NCBI GenBank assembly: GCA_020849665.1 | Contig: JADLFX010000057.1 | Location: 1-39,525, forward strand | DNA length: 39,525 nt | Reading direction: 5' to 3' | DNA from: Planctomycetota bacterium | Lineage (GTDB): Bacteria > Planctomycetota > UBA1135 > UBA2386 | In this document: one piece after another, positions 9,053 through 20,185 of the stretch | How positions within the stretch are numbered: the first letter of the stretch is position 1 | How the letters are laid out: each line of letters opens with the position of its first letter | Program-made: the position numbers and the translations under genes | Notes under the pieces: generated by a model | Seen by the model: the letters and a program-made list of their open reading frames with translations, nothing else | What the model was told of the DNA's origin: nothing | The model's database searches: none

Positions 9053-11379
9053 CAGCCGGCCCTCCGCACCGAGACGTGGCGGGCCAGGACCGCCTCGGAG
9101 ACCAGGAAGAGCAGCAGGGCCAGCAGCAGGACCGGGCCCAGGTCGCTCGCGCCCGCGGCGAGCTGCGCCGGCCCCTCGCTGGGCAGGGCGCGCAGCACCC
9201 GTGCGACGCCGAGCCGCTCCTTCACGAGGGAGTGCGGGAGATGCACGAGGTCGCCGTCGGCAGGGTCGACGTTCACCGCGAACGGCAGGGTGCGGGCCCG
9301 GGACTCGCCTGCCCGCTCCTCGAGGAGGTCGAACACGTAGAAGCCGGCGTGGTCGGTGCGGCGGAACGGCGGCAGCGCGAAGCGGCCGCCCGGCAGCGCG
9401 CGGCTCTCCTCGGCCACCGGCACCTTGCCGCCGCCCGCACGCTCGGGAAGGACCACCGCCACGTTGCCGGGGCGGGTTGCGAGGCCGGTGGTCAGGATCG
9501 ATCCCACCTGTGCCTGGAACGGATCGATCGCCGGCACGGTGAGCCAGAGCAGCGCCGGGTGCAGGAAGGGGAACGCGATCCACGGCTCGTCGAGCCGGTT
9601 CCAGCGGTCGGGTCGCTGCGACACCGCGCTGGTCAGGAACAGCGCCTTCGCGTTGCCGTAGCGTGCGGCGACCAGGAGCGGGCTCAGCCCGGGGTCGCGC
9701 ACCCTGGCCAGCACCTGCACATCGCGCAGCCGGCGCGTCTCGTCGGGTTGCGCGGCCTGCGGGCTGCGCACCGCCGCGGGCAGCTCGGCGGCGAAGAACC
9801 GGTAGATCGGCGTCTGCTGGAAGATCTCGCGGTAGACCTCGGGGTCGAGGTCTGCGAACACCGGGTGGCGCGGCGTCTCGATGGTGCAGCCGTAGAAGTT
9901 GTCGCCCCCCGGACGGAACCCTGCGGCCTGGCCGAGCAGCATCGGCATGGGGCCCTGGCCCAGGGCGTGCAGCGTCAGGTTGTAGCTCTCGGGCTGGACC
10001 CGCTCGCCGAGCATCACGAAGAGGCCGACTCCCGCCTCCATGGCGGCACGGATCTGCGCGGCCACCGGCTCGTTGACGCGCTCGACGTTCGCCAGCACGA
10101 TCACGTCCACCTCGGTGAGCGCCTCGCGCCCGGCCAGGAACGCGATCGTGTCGATCGTGCGCGGGGCGAAGAGCGTGACCCCGGCGTTGCCCTGGCCCTT
10201 GGTGGGATCCAGGACGTCGCGCAGGTGGCCGCTGTCCTGCAGGCGCGGCTCGGTCTCGGACGAGCCCTCGACCAGCAGCACGCGGATCCGTTCACGCGCC
10301 TGCGCCACCAGGAACCGTTCGTTGTCGGCCTGCAACGCGTCGGCGTCCAGATGGGCCCGCAGGCGGCGCGCGCCCACTTCGCGGAAGGTGACGGCGAACT
10401 CGACCCTGGTCTCGGCGCCGGGGTCCAGCTCCACCTCCTTGCGCACCGGCTCGCCCCCCTCGAGTTCCAGGGTCACGGTGGTGCGGCGCGGCTGGTCGGA
10501 GAGGTTGCGCACCGTGGCGACCACGGGCACCGGTACGCGCACCACCGCCACCGGCGTGCCCAGGTCCAGGCCCGTGATCTGCAGGTTCCCGATCCGCTCG
10601 GTGCCGGCGTCGTCCCCGGCGGGGGAGGTGTCGAGGAGCGTCAGGTCGGCGGCCTTCGCGATCCGCTCCAGCGCGTCGCGGGCGGTGTCCGCGAACGCGT
10701 CCTGCCCCGCCGCGCCGGCGGCGGCGGGATCCTCCTTGCCGGTGCGATCGAGGCCCAGCGCGCGCGGCTGGAGGTCGGTGAACACATAGACCCGGTAGGC
10801 GGGATCCTCGGCCTTCTCGACCAGCTCGGCGACCTGGACCAGCGATTCGGTGAGGTCGCGCGCCGAGTCGTACGGGGCGGGGAGCGCGGCGACGATGCCG
10901 CGCGCGCGCGCCACGGCGAGGTCGTCCTGCACGCGCCACGAGGGGCGCACGCCCTGGACCACCACGCTCACCTTCTGGCCGCTGCGCCCCTCGATCCGCT
11001 CCAGGAGCTCGCTGGCCAGGAAGCGTGCCCGCTCGAACGCGCTCTGCGCGCCCTCGGGCTGGGCCCCCATGCTGTAGCTACCGTCGATCACCAGGACGTG
11101 GTGCGCGCCGCCGCCCAAGGCCTCCAGGCCGGCCACCTCGCGCAGCGTGGGCCGGGCGATGGCCAGGGCCAGCAGGATCGGCAGGAGGCAGCGGAGGATC
11201 AGCAGCAGGATGTTCTCGGTGCGGACCCGGCGGCGCTGCTTCTTGTACGCGTTGAGCAGGAACTCCATCGCCGCCCACTCGCGCCGCCGGTAGCGCTGCC
11301 GGTTGAGCAGGTGGATCAGCAGCGGCACCAGGAAGAGCAGGGTGCCGAAGAGCAGGGCCGGGTGGAGGAAGGTGAGCAC
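9052..11379 (-). CDS. BatA-type membrane protein with VWA domain
   Basis: 775 residues. The N-terminus is the aerotolerance-regulator (BatA N-terminal) module: two spans at about 8-25 and 57-75 separated by a basic loop (RQRYRRREWAAMEFLL). A VWA domain with MIDAS motif DGSYS (D99, S101, S103) follows. Later parts are beta-rich with an amidotransferase-like stretch. The C-terminus has a final span (LLLALLLFLVSEAVLA) and a short basic tail. In other bacteria Bat proteins work with MoxR ATPases and DUF58 proteins on envelope stress or on metal-dependent assembly of exported complexes. The gene starts 3 bases after the DUF58 gene and overlaps the next VWA gene by one base, so it sits centrally in the operon. 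Confidence 0.88.
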   Translation of the reverse strand: MLTFLHPALLFGTLLFLVPLLIHLLNRQRYRRREWAAMEFLLNAYKKQRRRVRTENILLLILRCLLPILLALAIARPTLREVAGLEALGGGAHHVLVIDGSYSMGAQPEGAQSAFERARFLASELLERIEGRSGQKVSVVVQGVRPSWRVQDDLAVARARGIVAALPAPYDSARDLTESLVQVAELVEKAEDPAYRVYVFTDLQPRALGLDRTGKEDPAAAGAAGQDAFADTARDALERIAKAADLTLLDTSPAGDDAGTERIGNLQITGLDLGTPVAVVRVPVPVVATVRNLSDQPRRTTVTLELEGGEPVRKEVELDPGAETRVEFAVTFREVGARRLRAHLDADALQADNERFLVAQARERIRVLLVEGSSETEPRLQDSGHLRDVLDPTKGQGNAGVTLFAPRTIDTIAFLAGREALTEVDVIVLANVERVNEPVAAQIRAAMEAGVGLFVMLGERVQPESYNLTLHALGQGPMPMLLGQAAGFRPGGDNFYGCTIETPRHPVFADLDPEVYREIFQQTPIYRFFAAELPAAVRSPQAAQPDETRRLRDVQVLARVRDPGLSPLLVAARYGNAKALFLTSAVSQRPDRWNRLDEPWIAFPFLHPALLWLTVPAIDPFQAQVGSILTTGLATRPGNVAVVLPERAGGGKVPVAEESRALPGGRFALPPFRRTDHAGFYVFDLLEERAGESRARTLPFAVNVDPADGDLVHLPHSLVKERLGVARVLRALPSEGPAQLAAGASDLGPVLLLALLLFLVSEAVLARHVSVRRAG

Positions 11380-11382
11380 GGA

Positions 11383-12294
11383 CTACTTCCTGCGCTTGGT
11401 CCGCGCCGTGCGCGCCGTCAAGTACGAGGACAGCACGACGTCGAGCGGCTGGTGGGTCAGCAGGCGCACGTAGTCGATGCGCTGCGCCAGGCAGCCCTTG
11501 CGGATCCGTTCCTGGAACTCGCCGATCTCCTGCAGGTATGCGTCGCGCAGCGACAGCGGATCGACCAGCAGTTCGGGCATCTGCTCCAGCCCCTCGAAGA
11601 GGGTCATGCGCTCGAAGGGGAACTCGACCTCGTCCTGGTCGAGCACATGGAACACGACGATGTCGTGGCCGCGCTGCGCCAGCTCGCGCAGGCCGGTGAG
11701 GACCTGCTCCGGCTGGTCGAAGAGGTCCGAGAAGACCAGCACCATGCCACGCTGGCGCAGGTGGGTGGCCAGCTCGTGCAGCACCGCGCCGATCCGGGTC
11801 TTGGCCGTGGGTTTCGCCTCCGCAAGGGCCTTGAACACATTGCCCAGGTTGGCCCGCGTGTTGCTCGGCGGCAGCTGGCGCACCACCGTCTCGGAGAAGA
11901 GCGTCAGACCGACCGCATCCGACTGCTGCTGGATCAGGTAGGCGAGGCTGGCCAGCGCCGTGGCGGCGTGGTCGAACTTGGAGGTGCCGCCCTCGTGCGC
12001 GTACGCCATCGACTCGCTCTGGTCGAGGAAGAGATGCGCGCGGAGGTTGGTCTCCTCCTCGAACTCCTTGATGTAGATCCGGTCGGACTTGCCGAAGATC
12101 TTCCAGTCGATGTAGCGGATGTCGTCGCCCGGCGTGTACTCGCGGTGCTGGGCGAACTCGACCGAGGAGCCGCGATAGGGCGAGCGGTGCATGCCGCTGA
12201 CGAACCCCTCGACCACCATGCGGGCGCGCAGTTCGAGGTGCGCGACCTTCTGCACGACCTTGGGGTCGAGGTGTTTCTTGGGCAGCTCGGCCAT
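11383..12294 (-). CDS. DUF58 domain protein
   Basis: 303 residues, cytoplasmic, with no signal peptide or span. The DUF58 hallmark block is at residues 53-81 (YTPGDDIRYIDWKIF, then DRIYIKEFEEE). It is followed by a VWA-like fold with DQSES (D91, S93, S95) and VLVFSDLFDQ. DUF58 proteins are almost always encoded beside MoxR ATPases and are thought to be their partners or adaptors; the exact biochemical role is not established. The gene is 28 bases downstream of the MoxR gene and 3 bases upstream of the BatA-like gene. The C-terminus is very basic (TARTARTKRRK). Confidence 0.92.
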   Translation of the reverse strand: MAELPKKHLDPKVVQKVAHLELRARMVVEGFVSGMHRSPYRGSSVEFAQHREYTPGDDIRYIDWKIFGKSDRIYIKEFEEETNLRAHLFLDQSESMAYAHEGGTSKFDHAATALASLAYLIQQQSDAVGLTLFSETVVRQLPPSNTRANLGNVFKALAEAKPTAKTRIGAVLHELATHLRQRGMVLVFSDLFDQPEQVLTGLRELAQRGHDIVVFHVLDQDEVEFPFERMTLFEGLEQMPELLVDPLSLRDAYLQEIGEFQERIRKGCLAQRIDYVRLLTHQPLDVVLSSYLTARTARTKRRK

Positions 12295-12322
12295 GGGCGG
12301 GGAGCGTTGGGGGTGCGCCGGC

Positions 12323-13390
<1,068 letters not shown>

Positions 13391-13467
13391 TCGCGTGCTC
13401 CGGGATGCGGGGGGAAGGCCGGCTCCGTGGACATCGGCTATCTACGGCTCGAGGCGGTCGCCGGAAA

Positions 13468-13484
13468 CCGACTTTTTCTGTCGG
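13468..13484 (-). terminator. Weak stem-loop followed by T's, downstream of the eno/divIC-like unit
   Basis: Read on the minus strand, CCGAC pairs with GTCGG around the loop AGAAAAA and is followed by TTTCC. It lies about 110 bases beyond the DivIC-like stop, inside the 206-base gap before moxR. The 5-bp stem is short, so this is only a candidate terminator. Confidence 0.3.
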
Positions 13485-13520
13485 AGACCCCCGCGGAGCC
13501 GGGCCGGCCGGCGCAGCGGG

Positions 13521-13544
13521 CTGGCCGCCGCGGCGGGCGGCCGG
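13521..13544. repeat. GC-rich 9-bp inverted repeat between the divIC-like gene and moxR
   Basis: CTGGCCGCC (13521-13529) and GGCGGCCGG (13536-13544) can pair, with one T-G wobble, around a six-base loop. It lies 53 bases past the DivIC-like stop and could help terminate that transcript. No T-run follows directly. In DNA this GC-rich, chance hairpins are common. Confidence 0.35.
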
Positions 13545-13596
13545 TTGGCGATGGGACGTCGCGCGGCTGCCGGAACTCCGCCGCGGCGGGCGCGGC

Positions 13597-13938
13597 TCAT
13601 CTGGGTTCGGCTTCCTTCGCGCGTTCGGCCGTGCGCGCCAGCAGTTCGGCCGGGGTCAGTCCCAGGCGGTCGATCTGCACCAGGATGGTCTCCGGATCGT
13701 CATCCAGCGCGGCCTCCACCTCGTAGGCGCGGCGGATCGCGCGGTCGTAGGCGTCGCGCAGGCGCAGGAGCTGCCCGTGGGTGGCGAGGTGCTGGTCGCG
13801 CTCGCGCAGGGCCGGCACGGTGCCCTCGAAGAAGAGCACGAGACCGAGCCCGAGGCACACCATCGCCGCCACCATCGGCAGCGTGGCCGGTCGTTCGATC
13901 CGGTCGTGGTCGTCGTCCTGGCCGATCTGGTCCCGCAT
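13597..13938 (-). CDS. Small FtsB/DivIC-like (septum formation initiator) membrane protein
   Basis: 113 residues. A charged N-terminus is followed by one membrane span at about 21-42 (LPMVAAMVCLGLGLVLFF). Next comes a predicted helical, coiled-coil-like stretch at about 44-76 (LRERDQHLATHGQLLRLRD) and an acidic/basic tail. Size and topology match FtsB/DivIC, bitopic division proteins that link early and late divisome parts. The position 41 bases downstream of enolase supports this, since eno-ftsB/divIC adjacency is common across bacteria. Sequence conservation in this family is low, so the assignment rests on topology and context. A longer frame upstream is just the shadow of enolase; ATG 13938 is the first start outside that gene. 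Confidence 0.68.
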   Translation of the reverse strand: MRDQIGQDDDHDRIERPATLPMVAAMVCLGLGLVLFFEGTVPALRERDQHLATHGQLLRLRDAYDRAIRRAYEVEAALDDDPETILVQIDRLGLTPAELLARTAERAKEAEPR

Positions 13939-13979
13939 GCACCGCCCCGCGCGCCCTGCCTGGTGCCGCGCTAGGGCCG

Positions 13980-16077
<2,098 letters not shown>

Positions 16078-16185
16078 GCGCGTGGGTTGGGGGGCGTCGC
16101 GGCGCGAGCCGCCGTTGGGAACGGTGTAGCCGGCCCGCCGCCTCCAGGCGAGCGCAGCGCCCGTCCCGATGGCGCCCAGGCCCGC

Positions 16186-16191
16186 TACACT
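16186..16191 (+). promoter_or_regulatory. Candidate -10 hexamer (TACACT) for the metallo-hydrolase gene
   Basis: GCTACACT is one of very few AT-containing hexamers in the 157-base gap between divergent upp and the lamin-tail hydrolase. It would place transcription start about 37 bases before ATG 16235. No convincing -35 element is visible. Confidence 0.28.
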
Positions 16192-16234
16192 CCCGCCCGG
16201 CCCGGCCGCGCCCGGCAGCCAGCACCCGCCACCC

Positions 16235-18025
16235 ATGCTCGCCGCATCGCTCGCATTCCTCCTCGCACTCCTGCCGCAAGGCGATGCCGGCCGCCCGCGC
16301 GGCCTCGAAGTCGTGCTGGTGGACGTCGGCCAGGGCGATGGCGCGGTGATCCGTGCCCCGGACGGGACCGTGCACGTCGTCGATGCGGGACCCAACGGCC
16401 AGGGTACCGCAGCCGTGCGGCCGGCGATCGCGGCGCTGGCGCCGCTGCGCTACGGCGCGACCTTCCTGAGCCACTACCACTCCGACCACGCCGGCGGCAT
16501 GGACGAGGTCCTGGGCGCGCTGCCGTTCACGGCCGCCTACGACCGCGGCGACCAGAACCGGCCGACCGGGGGCGACGTCACCGACTACCTCAACGCCGCG
16601 GCGGCGCGGCGGCGCACGGCGCTGCCCGGGCAGGTGTTCCAGCTCGGCGGCGGCGCGACCCTCACGGTGGTGGCGGTGAACGGGCAGATCCTGGGCGGTG
16701 CCTTCGTCGACCCGACAACGAGCGCCCAGGAGGAGAACTCGCGCAGCCTCGCGCTGCGCCTCGACTACGGCGGCTTCCAGATGTGGTTCGGGGGCGACCT
16801 CACCGGCGGCGGCAACGGCACGGCAGACGTCGAATCGCCCGCCACGCTGGCCAGCGGCGACGTGGACGTCTACCGCGTGAACCACCATGGCTCGAACACC
16901 TCCACCAACGTCAACCTGGTGAGCCGCCTGCGTCCCGAGCTGGCGGTGTTCAGCTGCGGCGCCGCCAACCCCTACGGCCATCCGACCACCACGACGATCA
17001 ACCGTCTGAACCAGGCCGCGGCGATGCGCGTGCTCCTGGCGACGACCCAGGGCACCGGGGCGGTCGGCTTCGGCGTCGGCGGAACGATCACCCTCTCGAC
17101 GGACGGGCAGCGCTACCGCGCCACGGGCGCCGACGGCCGCTTCCTCGACTTCTTCACCGACGAGGTCGCCAACCGCGCCCCGGCCGCGGGCACGGTGGTG
17201 ATCTCGGAGCTGCACCGCGCTCCCGGCGCGGTGGCCGACGCCAACGGCGAGTACCTGGAGCTGACCAACACCGGCGCGGCGCCGGTGTCGCTGCGCAACG
17301 TGCAGATCAGCTCCGCGAGCGGGACCTTCACGATCTTCACCAACCTGGCCCTCTACCCGGGTCGCCCGGTGCTGCTGCACGCCGATGGCCTCCGCACCCG
17401 CAACGGCGGGCAACCCCTCGGCGCGGTGTGGCCGTATCAGGCGCTGACCCTGGGCAACACCAGCGACACGGTGCGCGCCGCGCTCGGCGCGACGGTCCTC
17501 GATTCCGTGGCCGTGGGCAGCGGCTTTCCGGGGGGAGCGGGAGTGGCGGCGGAGCGCCGCGACCTGCTCGGTCCGGCCCAGGCCGCGAACTTCGCCGCCG
17601 CCGCACCCACCTTCGGCGCGGGGGACCGGGGCACTCCGGGCGCGCGCAACGCCGCGGACAGCACGCCCGCACCGGCGCGGCTCGCGGTGGAGGCCACGCC
17701 GGCCGAACTGGTCCTGCGCGCCAGCGCCCTCGCGGACGGCAGCCGGCTCAGCGTGGTGGCGCTCTCGTTCGGGACCCAGCCGGGGTTCCGCTTCCTCGGC
17801 GCCACGATCCCGCTCCATCCCGACGCATTCTTCGTGCTCTCGCTCCAGCTGCCCGAGTTCGTGGCGAACCTGCCGGGCGAGGGCTACCGTTCGCTCACCC
17901 TGCCGCTGCCCCTGCCCAATCCGGCCAAGGGCATGCAGGCGTTCGCCGCCCACCTGGTGCTGGACCTGGTCCCGCCCGGGGCGGTCACCAGGGTGTCCGA
18001 GGCCGCGGCGTTCGTGTTTCCGTGA
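16235..18025 (+). CDS. Exported ComEC-type metallo-beta-lactamase with lamin-tail domain
   Basis: 596 residues. A signal peptide (MLAASLAFLLALLPQGDAG) leads to a metallo-beta-lactamase-fold domain of the ComEC C-terminal type: LEVVLVDVGQGDG near 24-36, zinc motif SHYHSDHAGG (H80, H82, D84, H85), WFGGDL and VNHHGSNTS. A lamin-tail domain follows at about 322-430 (VISELHRAPG, GEYLELTNTG). The C-terminal 100 residues are beta-rich and resemble domains that end other secreted planctomycete proteins. Related hydrolases are predicted nucleases or phosphodiesterases; the substrate here is not shown by sequence. It sits between upp and an hpt-like gene, which hints at nucleic-acid salvage. ATG 16235 directly precedes the signal peptide; ATG 16169 would add a Pro-rich leader. 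Confidence 0.85.
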   Translation: MLAASLAFLLALLPQGDAGRPRGLEVVLVDVGQGDGAVIRAPDGTVHVVDAGPNGQGTAAVRPAIAALAPLRYGATFLSHYHSDHAGGMDEVLGALPFTAAYDRGDQNRPTGGDVTDYLNAAAARRRTALPGQVFQLGGGATLTVVAVNGQILGGAFVDPTTSAQEENSRSLALRLDYGGFQMWFGGDLTGGGNGTADVESPATLASGDVDVYRVNHHGSNTSTNVNLVSRLRPELAVFSCGAANPYGHPTTTTINRLNQAAAMRVLLATTQGTGAVGFGVGGTITLSTDGQRYRATGADGRFLDFFTDEVANRAPAAGTVVISELHRAPGAVADANGEYLELTNTGAAPVSLRNVQISSASGTFTIFTNLALYPGRPVLLHADGLRTRNGGQPLGAVWPYQALTLGNTSDTVRAALGATVLDSVAVGSGFPGGAGVAAERRDLLGPAQAANFAAAAPTFGAGDRGTPGARNAADSTPAPARLAVEATPAELVLRASALADGSRLSVVALSFGTQPGFRFLGATIPLHPDAFFVLSLQLPEFVANLPGEGYRSLTLPLPLPNPAKGMQAFAAHLVLDLVPPGAVTRVSEAAAFVFP

Positions 18026-18074
18026 TCCGGGCCGTGTGCGCGACCCTGCCGCCGCGGCGTCCGCGTGGCGTGCG

Positions 18075-18611
18075 ATGCAATTCGAGATCCTGATCCCCCG
18101 AGCCGACCTGGAGCGCCGCGCGCGCGAACTCGCCACGGCGATCGCCCCGCCCGCCGACGGGGCGCCACCCGTGGTGGTCGCGGTGCTGGAGGGTGCGCGT
18201 CCGTTCGCCGACCTCCTCTGCCGCCATCTGCCGGGCCGGCCGTCCTGGCAGGGCATCCGGGCCTCGTCGTACGGCGATGGCACCGTGAGCCGCGGCGCGG
18301 TGGCGGTGCAGGGCGAGGAGCAGCTCGAGGTGCGGGGCCGCACCGTGCTCCTGGTCGAAGACATCGTCGACACCGGACGGACGGTGCAGAGGATCCGTGA
18401 ATCGCTCTTCGCGCGCGGCGCCGTGGCGGTGCAGGTCGCGACGCTGCTCAGCAAGCCGGCGCGGCGCGTCGTCCCGGTCGTGCTCGAGCACGTCGGCTTC
18501 GAGGTTCCCGACGCGTTCGTGATCGGATTCGGGATGGATGCCGCGGGCTGTTACCGCGACCTGCCGTACGTGGCGATCCACCCGACCGAAGGCGGGAGCC
18601 GCAGCGCGTAG
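18075..18611 (+). CDS. hpt: Hypoxanthine(-guanine) phosphoribosyltransferase
   Basis: 178 residues, the normal length. It would salvage hypoxanthine and/or guanine to IMP/GMP using PRPP. The PRPP motif VLLVEDIVDTGRTV is intact, the flexible catalytic loop is RASSYGDGTVSRG, and AVLEGARPF corresponds to the PPi-loop region. The C-terminal part DAFVIGFGMDAAGCYRDLPYV matches the purine-binding segment of HPRT. ATG 18075 was chosen because MQFEILIPRADL begins the conserved fold; an in-frame start at 18036 adds a non-homologous leader. It lies 49 bases after the lamin-tail hydrolase on the same strand and is probably co-transcribed with it. Confidence 0.92.
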   Translation: MQFEILIPRADLERRARELATAIAPPADGAPPVVVAVLEGARPFADLLCRHLPGRPSWQGIRASSYGDGTVSRGAVAVQGEEQLEVRGRTVLLVEDIVDTGRTVQRIRESLFARGAVAVQVATLLSKPARRVVPVVLEHVGFEVPDAFVIGFGMDAAGCYRDLPYVAIHPTEGGSRSA

Positions 18612-18719
18612 CGCGTCGTGACGGTGTGCCACCGGCACGCGCGCGCGCGACAGAAGGCGCGCGGCCACGGCCACGCTTCGCCCGCGCCCCCGCCACCCCT
18701 TCCGCAGCAGCACCTCCAC

Positions 18720-20009
18720 ATGCGTCACGCACCGCTTCTCGCCATCGGCAGCACTCTGCTCGCAGCAGCGCTCCCCGCGCAACTCGGCACCCGCAACGGC
18801 ATCAACGTCGCCGTGCAGACCGCGGTCCCGGGCGCCTACAACGCCTACATCGGCGCGGCCCGCGACAACCAGGGCAACTACTGGGTGACCAGCGGCGGGC
18901 GCGCCACGCGGCCGCCGATCCTGGCCAAGCTCGACGCGCAGGGCAATCACCTCAAGACCATCGTCCTGCCGGCCACGTACCAGAGCTCGAGCTTCGGCTT
19001 CCGCGACCTCGCCTTCCATCCCGCCAAGAACCTCATCTACATGGGGATCGAGAACACCCTGACCGCCAACAAGATCCTGGCGTTCGACGTGGCCACCGAG
19101 CAGTTCGTCCCGGCCGAGGACTTCACCGGGCCCTCGGCCCTGTCCTCCGGCGTGTCGCGCGGCCTCGCCTTCGATCCGCTCGGCGACAACGGCAACGGCT
19201 CCATGTACGTCGACAACTTCGGCTCGGTCATCTACGAGATCCGCAAGAATGGCTCGGTGATCCGCTCGTTCGCCGTCCCGAGCAGCGGCTCCACCTACGT
19301 GCTCGGCCAGTACGGCCTCGCGATCGACATCGTGAACCGGCGCCTGTGGAACTACGCACAGGGTCAGACCACGCGGCCCTCCGGGATCGCGGGCCAGCCG
19401 ATCGGCTCCTGCGTGTTCGAGTTCGACATCTCGGGCAGCGTGGCGACGCCCACGTGGACCAAGACCATGTTCCTGGGCGACCTCGCCACGATCACCGGCA
19501 ATGCGAACACCCCTCCCGGCGGGATCGCCGGCGGCATCGAGTTCTACGTGAAGAACGGCAAGCCCACCCTGCTGCTCCTGGCGCAGGGCTCCTCGTCGAA
19601 CGGCAGCCAGCTGTACGAGGTCGACGCGACGTTCGCGTATGGGACCGGCTGCGGTGGCAGGATCGGCATGGACGGCGATGCCGCGTACTCGGGCAATGCC
19701 AACTGGCAGGTCACCCTCGGCCAGTCCTCGGCCGGCTCGGCGGTGCTGATGATCGGCGGCGGCGAGCAGACGCCGGCCCTGCCCCTGCCCCCGATCCTGG
19801 GTTCGGGCTGCGCGCTGAACGTCGCGCTCGCTCCCACCCCGGTGCTGATCCTGTCCCCGGTGACCGTGGTCAACAACTCGGCGTCGATGCCCCTGGGCAT
19901 CCCTGCGGGCATCACCGGGTCGCTCTACCTGCAGTGGATCGAGCTGCCGGCGGTGCCCGCGTTCCCGTTCACCGCCACGCAGGGCGCCAAGGTCAACATC
20001 ACCCCGTGA
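18720..20009 (+). CDS. Secreted propeller-like protein with a planctomycete-type C-terminal domain
   Basis: 429 residues. The signal peptide is MRHAPLLAIGSTLLAAALPAQ. The central part (about 45-300) reads like a beta-propeller of the NHL/SMP-30 kind, with repeated segments such as RDLAFHPAKNLIYMGIEN, RGLAFDPLGDNGNG and YGLAIDIVNRRLWNYAQG. The last 110 residues form a separate beta domain that begins after YGTGCGGRIG, with the pattern GNANWQVTLGQSSAGSAVL and later GSLYLQWIELP. Similar tails occur on many exported proteins of marine planctomycetes and may be a surface-attachment module; this is inference. No enzyme motif was recognised. It is 108 bases after hpt and followed by a strong stem-loop. 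Confidence 0.75.
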   Translation: MRHAPLLAIGSTLLAAALPAQLGTRNGINVAVQTAVPGAYNAYIGAARDNQGNYWVTSGGRATRPPILAKLDAQGNHLKTIVLPATYQSSSFGFRDLAFHPAKNLIYMGIENTLTANKILAFDVATEQFVPAEDFTGPSALSSGVSRGLAFDPLGDNGNGSMYVDNFGSVIYEIRKNGSVIRSFAVPSSGSTYVLGQYGLAIDIVNRRLWNYAQGQTTRPSGIAGQPIGSCVFEFDISGSVATPTWTKTMFLGDLATITGNANTPPGGIAGGIEFYVKNGKPTLLLLAQGSSSNGSQLYEVDATFAYGTGCGGRIGMDGDAAYSGNANWQVTLGQSSAGSAVLMIGGGEQTPALPLPPILGSGCALNVALAPTPVLILSPVTVVNNSASMPLGIPAGITGSLYLQWIELPAVPAFPFTATQGAKVNITP

Positions 20010-20089
20010 GCCGGCTCCGGCCGCGTGCGCGCCCCCGCCACCCGTGAGGGCGCGCGTGGCGCTGCCACCGGCTCGCGACCCACCCGTCC

Positions 20090-20121
20090 CTGCCGCTCCC
20101 CTGCGCCCGGGGGAGCGGCAG
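20090..20121. terminator. Perfect 12-bp stem-loop between convergent genes
   Basis: CTGCCGCTCCCC (20090-20101) and GGGGAGCGGCAG (20110-20121) are perfect inverted copies around an eight-base loop, followed by CCTTTCC. It lies in the 176-base gap between the plus-strand secreted protein (ends 20009) and the minus-strand S46 peptidase (ends 20186), so it can serve as a bidirectional terminator. The T-run is short, so termination efficiency is uncertain. Confidence 0.7.
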
Positions 20122-20185
20122 CCTTTCCTCGCGGCGCCGGAGCCGGTGCGCGGGCAGCGGATGGGTCATGCGACCGTCCGGCGGC

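Noticed and set aside
2102..9340. A 2,412-codon open frame on the plus strand, antisense to the propeller and VWA genes
   Set aside because: It is a by-product of high GC in the third codon position of the minus-strand genes: His/Arg/Gln/Ala-rich, no domains, and it crosses three well-supported genes.
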